Shown here piece after piece: positions 7,835-13,260 of a stretch of 35,249 bases of DNA; the first letter of the stretch is position 1, and each line of letters opens with the position of its first letter. Below the pieces are notes generated by a model. It was not told the origin of the DNA and did no database searches. It worked only from the letters and a program-made list of their open reading frames with translations. Origin of the DNA: a virus; IMG/VR virus record IMGVR_UViG_3300044620_000348, positions 1 to 35,249 of that record. One strand, given 5' to 3'. A program made the position numbers and the translations under genes.

Positions 7835-8112
7835 TGTATCAACTTGTATCAACTTACTTTTTAGCAAGTTGATACACTTCAATCACTACTGCCGCAACTC
7901 TTTCAGCCAATATGTATCAACTTACAACTTACTTTTATACCTTAACAATATATATATGCACACACACACATGCACACACACACACACACATTATATAGTA
8001 AACGCATGTTTTTTGCGCAAGGTTGATACATTGGCTGTAACCTATGTTAGAGTAAGCGCACAGACGATTTTACGATATTTTTGTATCAACCTTGAAGTTG
8101 TAACCTGATACA
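7835..8112 (+). repeat. Iteron-like repeats, candidate origin or operator region
   Basis: This is the largest gene-free stretch (7833-8114). It holds TGTATCAACTT at 7835-7845, 7845-7855 and 7913-7923, its reverse complement AAGTTGATACA at 7866-7876, and a longer inverted pair, AAGGTTGATACA at 8019-8030 and TGTATCAACCTT at 8082-8093. A partial TGATACA lies at 8106-8112, just before the next ATG. An A/T-rich stretch and a CA tract sit in the middle. Repeated 11-12-mers next to a primase-helicase gene suggest initiator-binding iterons; repressor operators for the following gene are the alternative. Confidence 0.65.
7947..7990 (+). repeat. TA/CA dinucleotide tract
   Basis: An alternating TA run is followed by a CA tract (7959-7990) broken once by TG. 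Alternating purine-pyrimidine DNA of this kind melts or adopts unusual helical forms easily, and it sits between the iteron groups, consistent with a DNA-unwinding element. It may also vary in length by slippage. Confidence 0.7.
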
Positions 8113-8114
8113 TT

Positions 8115-8438
8115 ATGAGCGAAGTAAAAGCCCAAGCGAAGGCATTCACAAACCTATGGAATGCGCGCCCAGACTTACGTGGAAGAGTTTTTGCCATAAA
8201 CAATAACAGCATGAACGGAATCAAGGGAGCAATGAACAAAGCGATGGGAGTTGTGCCTGGAGTTGCCGACATGTGTTTTCTTAAGCCTGAAGGCAGAACA
8301 TGCTGGATTGAATGGAAGACAGACACCGGCAAGCAGTCACCATTGCAGATCAGGTTTCAACAGCTCTGCCTATCTTTGGGCCATGAATACCACATCGTGC
8401 GCAATGAAGAAGAATTCTTGAAGATTATAAACTCATGA
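8115..8438 (+). CDS. VRR-NUC domain nuclease
   Basis: The 107-aa protein is a stand-alone VRR-NUC nuclease of the PD-(D/E)XK superfamily. Visible features are GVADMCF with Asp52, the catalytic WIEWK (Glu66, Lys68), the QSPLQ segment and HIVRNEEEF near the end. Phage enzymes of this type are thought to act on branched or flapped DNA. It is the first gene after the iteron region, and its 5' end lies beside the last repeat element, so an initiator or repressor bound there could control it. It overlaps the next gene by 4 nt. Confidence 0.85.
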   Translation: MSEVKAQAKAFTNLWNARPDLRGRVFAINNNSMNGIKGAMNKAMGVVPGVADMCFLKPEGRTCWIEWKTDTGKQSPLQIRFQQLCLSLGHEYHIVRNEEEFLKIINS

Positions 8439-8671
8439 GCACCTACGAAAAGATTATTCAATACATGACCGAGAAGCTTCCAGACGAGTGCACGCTTGTG
8501 GATGGGCCGACAACTTACACCTCAACGCAGCAGGCGCATCGGTCTCTTGCGAGGTATCTGACAACAGCGAATCCTGGCACTTCAGTGCATCGAACCTATG
8601 CGGTGAAGGCATTCAACTGGCTGAAGCTTCTGCACAAGAATAATATTAATTTGCAAAACACAAACAAATAA
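8435..8671 (+). CDS. Small hypothetical protein, 78 aa
   Basis: The gene is coupled to the VRR-NUC gene by ATGA. The protein is soluble, with SLARYLTTANPGTSVHR and a C-terminal helix KAFNWLKLL. I recognise no family. Its last codons overlap the promoter of the next gene (8650-8680). Confidence 0.55.
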   Translation: MSTYEKIIQYMTEKLPDECTLVDGPTTYTSTQQAHRSLARYLTTANPGTSVHRTYAVKAFNWLKLLHKNNINLQNTNK

Positions 8672-8680
8672 ATACCTTTG
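8650..8680 (+). promoter_or_regulatory. Bacteroidetes-type promoter for a leaderless mRNA
   Basis: TTTG at 8650-8653 and TACCTTTG at 8673-8680 have exactly 19 nt between them, a full consensus match. The next ATG begins at 8686, 5 nt after the -7 box, so transcription probably starts at or next to the A of the start codon. Confidence 0.8.
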
Positions 8681-8685
8681 CACAC

Positions 8686-8874
8686 ATGAACACACAAAAA
8701 CGAGGCGGTAGGCGATCAGGAGCCGGGCGAAAGTCGATGTACGGCGAAAGCATGGCAACGATATCCTTCCGCGTTCCAGCATCAGCAAAAGAGACTATTC
8801 GCCAAATGGTCCGCAATTATCTTTCCGGTTTGACAATTCAGCGCAAGCAACATGAACCCGAAGACGGTTGTTAA
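8686..8874 (+). CDS. Small basic DNA-binding protein (RHH-like)
   Basis: The 62-aa protein begins RGGRRSGAGRKSMYGE, a glycine/arginine-rich arm, followed by MATISFRVPASAKETIRQMV. The strand-then-helix pattern resembles ribbon-helix-helix regulators, and the basic arm resembles an AT-hook-like extension. A strong promoter directly abuts the start codon, giving a probably leaderless message. With its own promoter it is a good candidate for an early transcriptional regulator of this phage. Confidence 0.65.
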   Translation: MNTQKRGGRRSGAGRKSMYGESMATISFRVPASAKETIRQMVRNYLSGLTIQRKQHEPEDGC

Positions 8875-8918
8875 ACTTTGGCACGATAAATGCAATACAC
8901 AATCAAAACACACACACT

Positions 8919-9116
8919 ATGTACACATCAAAAAAATGGACAATCTGGTATCCTTACTCAAGTCAAGAAGAGTGGAATGCTAACATTCAAAACATCCTCG
9001 AGGAAGTAAGAACTCAACAACGTCATGACACCGATGAGCCTTACGACTCAGAAGAGAAAGACTACTACACTCTCGGCTGCGATAAATACCATGCTTGGAA
9101 AGATGATCAGTTATAA
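8919..9116 (+). CDS. Small acidic hypothetical protein, 65 aa
   Basis: I place the start at ATG 8919; the frame is open upstream to TTG 8868, but that would overlap the preceding gene with unlikely sequence. The protein is acidic and rich in aromatic residues (WTIWYPYSSQEEW near the start, DSEEKDYYTLGCDKYHAW near the end). Small acidic phage proteins can be DNA mimics, but nothing here proves that. A strong hairpin follows 13 nt after its stop. Confidence 0.55.
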   Translation: MYTSKKWTIWYPYSSQEEWNANIQNILEEVRTQQRHDTDEPYDSEEKDYYTLGCDKYHAWKDDQL

Positions 9117-9501
9117 CCACAAACAATGCACACGCCGGCTCAGAGCTGGCGTGTTTGTCGATTCGGCATACATGGGATCGCATTGCTACTTTGGATATTT
9201 AACGCACCCTGCACTTGAATTTGATTTTGCGGTTTGTTTACATTTTGATGAGGTGCAAAGATTTGGCAACTTCAATAAATTGCTACTGAGCAAAGAGGGC
9301 GATGTGAAATATCGCTTTGGCATACTTACACCAACACAAGACAAGGCGAAGCTTGAAGGCTACACAGTGAAGGCTTTTATTGATGGAAAGATACGCCACT
9401 TGTTTATCTATCAATCGCAATTAGATGAGATGATATACAAGGGCCACGCGATTAATGTAACACAAGAAAGTTTATTTTTCGAAAATTTAGTAAATTTGTA
9501 A
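9103..9501 (+). CDS. Hypothetical protein, 109-132 aa (start uncertain)
   Basis: The frame encodes a soluble, beta-rich protein with FGNFNKLLLSKEGDVKYRFG and GKIRHLFIYQSQ. I recognise no family. Possible starts are ATG 9091, 9103 and 9172. The first two would put the strong hairpin at 9130-9154 inside the coding sequence; ATG 9172 would leave it as a terminator for the gene before, giving 109 aa. Its end overlaps the -7 box of the next gene. Confidence 0.55.
   Translation: MISYNHKQCTRRLRAGVFVDSAYMGSHCYFGYLTHPALEFDFAVCLHFDEVQRFGNFNKLLLSKEGDVKYRFGILTPTQDKAKLEGYTVKAFIDGKIRHLFIYQSQLDEMIYKGHAINVTQESLFFENLVNL
9130..9154 (+). terminator. Strong hairpin, probable terminator
   Basis: Bases 9130-9140 and 9144-9154 pair over 11 bp (ACACGCC with GGCGTGT, then one G-U and three Watson-Crick pairs) around a CAG loop, followed by TT. 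It lies 13 nt after the stop at 9116, the usual place for a terminator, although the uridine run is minimal. Confidence 0.5.
9491..9498 (+). promoter_or_regulatory. -7 box of a probable leaderless promoter
   Basis: TAAATTTG matches TAnnTTTG and ends 4 nt before ATG 9503. A degenerate -33 element (TTT at 9471-9473, 17-nt spacing) is possible. The spacing to the start codon equals that at 24597 and 33137. Confidence 0.5.
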
Positions 9502-9502
9502 C

Positions 9503-9646
9503 ATGCCACTATTCCAAGGAGACAGCCAAGAGATAATCAGCATGAACATCCGCAAGCTAATAAGCGAAGGATATTCATCTCAGCAAGCTGCCGCAATCGC
9601 ACTTGCAGAGGCTGAGAAATTCCGTAAAGCACGCAGCAACCGATGA
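9503..9646 (+). CDS. Small conserved protein, 47 aa
   Basis: ATG 9503 opens a short gene (MPLFQGDSQEIISMNIRKL...) ending ...AEAEKFRKARSNR. The segment LISEGYSSQQAAAIALAEA matches a pattern seen in many phages, 'LixeGyxxxQAvAIAlxxA', a small helical protein of unknown function. Its stop overlaps the next start (ATGA), and a -7 box lies 4 nt upstream of its ATG. Confidence 0.75.
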   Translation: MPLFQGDSQEIISMNIRKLISEGYSSQQAAAIALAEAEKFRKARSNR

Positions 9647-9954
9647 GAGTATCTTTCGACATCGATGGAGTGCTGGACACCTTAGCCGGGCAAGATATCG
9701 CAATTCGTGCCATCAATAAGGGCGATGATGTTTTTATCATCACAGCCCGAAATGAAGGCCGTGCTTCTGCTGAGGTGTTTGCGATCGCTACGAAACTTGA
9801 AATCCCACGTTTGAGTATTTACTTTACAAACGGAGCAGACAAGTGGAGAACAGTTGACCGATTGGAAATCGATTTGCACTACGACAACAGCCGAGAGCAG
9901 GTCGACAAAATTGAGCAAAACACTGATGCACAGGCTGTATTGTTCACAAGTTGA
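9643..9954 (+). CDS. HAD-superfamily phosphatase-like protein
   Basis: The 103-aa protein begins MRVSFDIDGVLD, HAD motif I with Asp6 as nucleophile and Asp8 as acid/base. IITAR gives motif II, the lysine in GADKW can serve as motif III, and LHYDNSREQ resembles the acidic motif IV. It is short, with essentially no cap domain, as in small phage phosphatases and nucleotidases. The substrate is unknown; a nucleotide or polynucleotide phosphate is likely from phage context. It is translationally coupled to the 47-aa gene. Confidence 0.75.
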   Translation: MRVSFDIDGVLDTLAGQDIAIRAINKGDDVFIITARNEGRASAEVFAIATKLEIPRLSIYFTNGADKWRTVDRLEIDLHYDNSREQVDKIEQNTDAQAVLFTS

Positions 9955-9973
9955 AACAACGAAATAACAACGT

Positions 9974-10285
9974 ATGGCAGGCGGTAGAGGTAAAATAGAG
10001 CCAAGATGGAAGAAGGGCGAAAGCGGCAATCCCAACGGCCGTCCGCCAAAGCTTCCAGACTTGCACATCTTGCTGGCCAACGTGCTTGGCAAGGAGAACA
10101 AGGACGGGCTGACTGCTGCCGAGGAGATACTTCTGGCACTTCATGCTAAGGCTAAGAAGGGTGACACCAGAGCAGCCGAGCTGCTTCTTGACCGAGGCTA
10201 TGGCAAGCCGAAGCAGACCAGCGAAACCACTCTCAAGACTACTGAGCCGCTTGTGATCATCAAGACCAAAGACAGCGATGATTAA
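9974..10285 (+). CDS. terS: Putative small terminase subunit (DUF5681-like)
   Basis: The 103-aa protein starts MAGGRGKIEPRWKKGESG followed by NPNGRPPKLPDL. The 'KGxSGNPxGRP' signature is typical of DUF5681 proteins, many of which precede a large terminase. A helical middle (AAEEILLALHAKAKKGDTRAAELLLDR) would suit DNA binding and oligomerisation. It lies directly upstream of a TM peptide gene and the large terminase, supporting a role in recognising phage DNA for packaging. Confidence 0.7.
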   Translation: MAGGRGKIEPRWKKGESGNPNGRPPKLPDLHILLANVLGKENKDGLTAAEEILLALHAKAKKGDTRAAELLLDRGYGKPKQTSETTLKTTEPLVIIKTKDSDD

Positions 10286-10415
10286 GGGCGCAGTGATAAC
10301 GGTTGCTACCTTGCTGCTATGTGCGGCCTTTGGCTGGTTCATCATCCTTGCGGTGCAGTCATTCATGAAAGACCATCAAAATGATGACGATGATCACTTA
10401 TGGCCTTCAGTTTAA
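10278..10415 (+). CDS. Short single-pass membrane peptide, 45 aa
   Basis: ATG 10278, overlapping the small-terminase stop by 8 nt, opens a 45-aa peptide. Residues 5-26 form one hydrophobic segment (AVITVATLLLCAAFGWFIIL), followed by an acidic/His tail (DHQNDDDDHLW). No family is recognised. Its last codons include the first copy of the duplicated large-terminase start sequence. Confidence 0.5.
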   Translation: MIKGAVITVATLLLCAAFGWFIILAVQSFMKDHQNDDDDHLWPSV

Positions 10416-10452
10416 CCAAATAAAAACGGCATATGGCCTTCAGCTTAACCAA
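10400..10452 (+). repeat. Direct repeat of the large-terminase start region
   Basis: ATGGCCTTCAG(T/C)TTAACCAA occurs at 10400-10419 and again at 10433-10452 with one mismatch, 33 nt apart and so in the same frame. The first copy reads MAFSLTK followed at once by TAA; the second reads MAFSLTKRQ and opens the terminase frame. It looks like a tandem duplication of the initiation region. Confidence 0.8.
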
Positions 10453-10528
10453 GCGACAAACTAAAGCTTTTAATCAGGCAACGGCAGGCACACACAGGGT
10501 TGTGGTGTTTGGTGGGGCCATACGATAA
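10433..10528 (+). CDS. terL: Large terminase, N-terminal segment ending at an internal TAA
   Basis: ATG 10433 encodes 31 residues and stops at TAA 10526-10528. KRQTKAF has the form of the adenine-binding Q motif found upstream of terminase ATPase cores. The segment ends VVVFGGAIR, the first half of a Walker A loop. The second half, GGKTYW, lies 39 nt downstream in the same frame (10565 on). Joining residue 31 to it restores GAIRGGKT, a perfect GxxxxGKT motif. The segment is thus the true N-terminus of the enzyme, separated by a gap that is either bypassed or a disabling insertion. Confidence 0.75.
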   Translation: MAFSLTKRQTKAFNQATAGTHRVVVFGGAIR

Positions 10529-10564
10529 TGGCCCCTGCTGGCAACGGTGGGGGCAAAGTCCCGA
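10514..10564 (+). other. Bypass-like element: hairpin, stop codon and matched CGA codons
   Basis: CGA (10523-10525) is followed at once by TAA (10526-10528). A second CGA (10562-10564), in the same frame and 39 nt further on, is followed by the resumed terminase sequence. GGGGCCAT (10514-10521) and ATGGCCCC (10528-10535) form a perfect 8-bp stem whose 6-nt loop, ACGATA, holds the first CGA. T4 gene 60 bypassing likewise uses matched take-off and landing codons, a stop after take-off and a hairpin. No experimental support exists here; a 39-bp insertion in a defective or mis-assembled genome would look the same. Confidence 0.5.
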
Positions 10565-11749
10565 GGTGGAAAAACATATTGGCTGCTGCTAACTCTCAGC
10601 TACCTTGCACTGGAATATCCGCGCAGCCGCTGGGTGATTATTCGCAGGAGCCTGCCGGATCTCAAGCGCACAACCTTTCCGAGCTTCAGCGCGATTCTCG
10701 ATGACGGCATCAACCAGTACGTCCAAAGTTGGAACAGGGATACGCAAGTGGTGACGTTCATCAATGGCTCTGAGCTGCTGTTCATGGCAGAGAGCTATGA
10801 CGATGACAAGGACCTCAACCGCTTCAAAGGGCTTGAGGTGAATGGCGCAGGCTTGGATGAGGTGAATGAATTGCAGGAGCAGACGTTCTACAAAGTGCAG
10901 GAGCGCATTGGCTCATGGAACAAGGCTGAAGGAAGGCCACCGATTGTCTGCATGGCAACGTGCAACCCAGCGAACAACTGGGTGAAGTCAATCATCTACG
11001 AGCGATACAAGGACGGCACGCTTCCGGAGCGTTGGAGCTTCATACCGAGCAAGATCACTGACAACCCTCACATCCCTGCTGAGTACCTGGAGTCGCTTCG
11101 CGAGCTGCCGCCTGTGCAGTACGCCCGATTCGTGGAGGGTGATTGGGATGTGATGGATGACGTGGCGAATCCGTTTCTGTATGAGTGGGCTGATGAGAAG
11201 CACATCGATGACAGTGTGCAGCTGAATCGCAATGTGCCGGTGCATGTGTCTGTGGACTTCAACATTAACCCGCTGTGTGCGCTTGTCATACAGCATGTTG
11301 GCAGGGGCGCGGTAGTAGTGGATGAGATAAAGATTGAGAAGGGCAGCGTGGATGCGTTCTGCGATGCGGTGCTTGCACTTGGCGTGCCGATGGGCCTCAT
11401 CAGGATTACGGGTGATGCGATGGGCAAGGGAGGCACAGTGCAGCAGCGTGACAACTCCAGCGCGTACACGCAGATCAAGCGGAGGCTCGGCATGAGTGAC
11501 AGCCAGTTCTTGATTCCAGCTAACCCAACGCACTACAACAGCCGCATCGATTGCAATGCTGCACTGCGTAAGTTGGATATTCGAGTGAACAGCAAGCGTT
11601 GCAAGGGATTCGTGTTCGATGCGAAGCAAGTGCAGTGCGATGCCAATGGAAGCATCATGAAGAGCAACCGAAAAAACTTATCTGAGCGTGCTGACTTCTT
11701 GGATTGTTTTCGTTACTTTGTGAACGCAATCCTAAAGCGATACTTATGA
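10547..11749 (+). CDS. terL: Large terminase subunit, ATPase and nuclease body
   Basis: The open frame continues in register from the upstream N-terminal segment; 10547 is only the first GTG after the internal stop. Visible are GGKT (rest of Walker A), SRWVIIRRSLPDLKRTT, Walker B near GAGLDEVNEL, coupling motif MATCNPANNW, and an RNase H-like nuclease with VDFNINP, ITGDAMG and DFLDCFRYF. The protein translocates DNA into proheads and cuts it. Begun at GTG 10547 it would lack the Q motif and have Ala where Walker A needs Gly, so it is unlikely to work without the upstream 31 residues. Confidence 0.85.
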   Translation: MGAKSRGGKTYWLLLTLSYLALEYPRSRWVIIRRSLPDLKRTTFPSFSAILDDGINQYVQSWNRDTQVVTFINGSELLFMAESYDDDKDLNRFKGLEVNGAGLDEVNELQEQTFYKVQERIGSWNKAEGRPPIVCMATCNPANNWVKSIIYERYKDGTLPERWSFIPSKITDNPHIPAEYLESLRELPPVQYARFVEGDWDVMDDVANPFLYEWADEKHIDDSVQLNRNVPVHVSVDFNINPLCALVIQHVGRGAVVVDEIKIEKGSVDAFCDAVLALGVPMGLIRITGDAMGKGGTVQQRDNSSAYTQIKRRLGMSDSQFLIPANPTHYNSRIDCNAALRKLDIRVNSKRCKGFVFDAKQVQCDANGSIMKSNRKNLSERADFLDCFRYFVNAILKRYL

Positions 11750-12087
11750 GCGTATGTTCTCCTTGCTTTGATTCCGGCATCAACGTGGCAGCTTGCAATG
11801 CTGGCATTGCCTTCGGTGTTGTTACTCCAGAGACCGAGTACAGTGTGACCATAACGCACAATGCAACTAAGAAGGTGCAGAGCTTTGTGGCCGAGTCGGA
11901 TGTCGATGGCATATTGACAATCGTGGGCGCAAAGATTGACGCGTTGCAGGGCTACACGATTGGATTGAAGAACTGCGAGAAGTTCACCATCTGCGAGGTT
12001 GAGTATGATTGCATCAGCTTCAGCGTGGTGAACATGGATGTTGATGAACCTGAAACGATAAACCTACTCGAATGCGTAAGCTGCTAA
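11746..12087 (+). CDS. Hypothetical structural-type protein, 113 aa
   Basis: ATG 11746 overlaps the terminase stop by 4 nt; an upstream in-frame TTG at 11704 is less likely. The protein is beta-rich and has several cysteines (SVCSPCF near the start, ECVSC at the end). The middle, YSVTITHNATKKVQSF then GILTIVGAKI, resembles a small beta-sandwich. Its position between terminase and tail genes suggests a virion or neck component, but I recognise no family. Confidence 0.55.
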   Translation: MSVCSPCFDSGINVAACNAGIAFGVVTPETEYSVTITHNATKKVQSFVAESDVDGILTIVGAKIDALQGYTIGLKNCEKFTICEVEYDCISFSVVNMDVDEPETINLLECVSC

Positions 12088-12290
12088 ACAAGATTAAGAG
12101 CATCGCGCATGGCTGGGCGTTGTGGGCGTTTGACACTAAGGAGAGCAGAGAGATATCGAAGCCGCGCATGGCCATCTGCAAGGAGTGTCCATATCGCATC
12201 AAGCTGACTGACACATGCAGGGAATGCGGATGCTTCTTGCCTGCTAAGACGAGATTGACTGATGAAGCCTGCCCGTTGTTACGCTGGTAA
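12072..12290 (+). CDS. Small zinc-ribbon protein
   Basis: The 72-aa protein has Cys36-x2-Cys39, Cys49-x2-Cys52-x-Cys54 and Cys67, within ICKECP, CRECGCFLPAKTRL and EACPLLRW. This arrangement is common in small proteins of Bacteroidetes phages and would form one zinc ribbon. The basic N-terminal helix (MRKLLNKIKSIAHGW) could be amphipathic. The role is unknown; transcriptional or assembly functions are possible. It overlaps the upstream gene by 16 nt and is followed 1 nt later by the next ATG. Confidence 0.65.
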   Translation: MRKLLNKIKSIAHGWALWAFDTKESREISKPRMAICKECPYRIKLTDTCRECGCFLPAKTRLTDEACPLLRW

Positions 12291-12291
12291 T

Positions 12292-12546
12292 ATGCTAACC
12301 GGATTCATCATTGTCGAGGCATTGCTTGTTGATGATGAAATCGACAAGCTGCTCGAGCGTGAGGAAAGGTGGACGGATTTGCTGATTAACACACATGACA
12401 TAAGCACGGTGCACGAGGACAATGAAGCGGAGCGTTGCTTCATAACATTCTTGAGCACGGATAAAGAAGTCACAACAAAGAACACACTGGATGAAATTAT
12501 TCAAAAGATTAGGCGAGCGACTGCGATCAACTTTTACACGCAGTAA
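12292..12546 (+). CDS. Hypothetical protein, 84 aa
   Basis: I prefer ATG 12292, just after the zinc-ribbon stop, over ATG 12262, which would overlap it. The protein is soluble and acidic, with IVEALLVDDEIDKLLEREE and TTKNTLDEIIQKIRRA. Its place before the tail chaperones suggests a tail assembly or completion role, unproven. The last 56 nt overlap the next gene. Confidence 0.5.
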   Translation: MLTGFIIVEALLVDDEIDKLLEREERWTDLLINTHDISTVHEDNEAERCFITFLSTDKEVTTKNTLDEIIQKIRRATAINFYTQ

Positions 12547-13117
12547 ACAGCAGAAGCCATTGCGGCCAATGGTCGAACTATTCAAAGATGCAACTCACAA
12601 GTACTACCGTTTCCCGAAAGAATTAAATCTACCTCTTGAGAGGTTTAGCATGTCGATGGGCCTGATGGAGCGCATCAGTTCGGGCTTATCAGGCAGCGAG
12701 ATGGATAAGATATTATCTGGCATGGAGAAGGCATTGAGTGCTGGCTTAAGCAATCCAAAGAACGCGGCAGTGGTGGCCGCTTACATCCATGTGATTCGCG
12801 AGAGGCAGGATACGGTTATCCATCGTGACCTATTGCTCAACCTTGCAGCAACATGGGTGGTGAGGGATGATGAAGATCCGGGAGTGATAGACCCAGAGAT
12901 TCACAAGCAGAAACTTGAATTGTTCGAAGGGATGTGCAAGGAGGCTTCCCATGATTTTTTTACTCGCTTGGATATCGATCCTCTGATGCCCTTGCTCACT
13001 ATGTCTCCACAAGACTTTCAGATCTTATGGGAGTACAACGTGGAAGCCCAGCGAAAGCTGACTCAAGTGCTCCAGCACTTAACTACTCACCTGGATACCG
13101 GGCGAAAAAAGCAGTAG
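12491..13117 (+). CDS. Tail assembly chaperone, G-type (upstream of the frameshift)
   Basis: This 208-aa helical protein lies two frames before the tape measure, the position of lambda gpG and its equivalents. Near its end the frame reads cgA AAA AAG cag tag, a perfect -1 slippery heptamer at 13105-13111 immediately before the stop. A ribosome slipping there makes a 256-aa fusion with the downstream frame, as lambda gpG/gpGT does. Such chaperones bind the tape measure before the tail tube polymerises. I recognise no sequence family; position and heptamer make the case. Confidence 0.75.
   Translation: MKLFKRLGERLRSTFTRSKQQKPLRPMVELFKDATHKYYRFPKELNLPLERFSMSMGLMERISSGLSGSEMDKILSGMEKALSAGLSNPKNAAVVAAYIHVIRERQDTVIHRDLLLNLAATWVVRDDEDPGVIDPEIHKQKLELFEGMCKEASHDFFTRLDIDPLMPLLTMSPQDFQILWEYNVEAQRKLTQVLQHLTTHLDTGRKKQ
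13105..13111 (+). promoter_or_regulatory. Programmed -1 frameshift site A AAA AAG
   Basis: The heptamer A_AAA_AAG sits in the zero-frame phase required for simultaneous -1 slippage, and it is the sequence used by E. coli dnaX. The zero frame ends at TAG 13115-13117, and the -1 frame runs on as KKAVDDIRVQAMNL to 13260. Confidence 0.8.
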
Positions 13118-13260
13118 ACGATATTCGGGTGCAGGCCATGAATCTTTGCAGTGGCAACATTGTCGAGTTCAATACATTGATGGCCTCCGATGTTTCAACT
13201 TATTTGCTTAAATTTGAGCTGTTCTTAAAGCAGCAAAAAGATGGCTCAAGCAGAAGTTGA
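13111..13260 (+). CDS. Tail assembly chaperone, T-type extension (reached by -1 frameshift)
   Basis: After slippage the ribosome reads 49 more residues (AVDDIRVQAMNLCSGNI ... LKQQKDGSSRS). The same frame is open from ATG 13027, but its upstream part lies wholly inside the G-type gene and is not needed. The extension plays the part of lambda T: it would link the chaperone to the tail tube. It ends 20 nt inside the tape measure gene. Confidence 0.75.
   Translation, partial: AVDDIRVQAMNLCSGNIVEFNTLMASDVSTYLLKFELFLKQQKDGSSRS

Noticed and set aside
7959-7990. CRISPR-like array
   Set aside because: The repeats are a dinucleotide tract and 11-12-mers without regular spacers; no Cas genes are present.
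7869-8108. 79-aa frame across the repeat region
   Set aside because: It is mostly translation of the CA tract and iterons (alternating His/Thr), with no promoter or coupling; noncoding repeats explain it better.
10526-10528. Stop-codon reassignment (TAA read as an amino acid)
   Set aside because: Many other genes end at TAA in tight operon junctions, and read-through would leave 13 extra residues inside Walker A.
10528-10720. Alternative frame from ATG 10528 with AGNGGGK, which looks like a P-loop
   Set aside because: It lacks GxxxxGK[ST] followed by the family sequence and closes soon after; the terminase continues in the original frame.
10988-11629. Minus-strand frame of 213 aa opposite the terminase
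   Set aside because: It is a shadow of a GC-rich coding strand; no promoter, no family pattern and no other minus-strand genes.
13027-13110. Independent start for the chaperone extension frame
   Set aside because: All of it lies inside the upstream chaperone gene, and the slippery heptamer gives a direct route into the frame.
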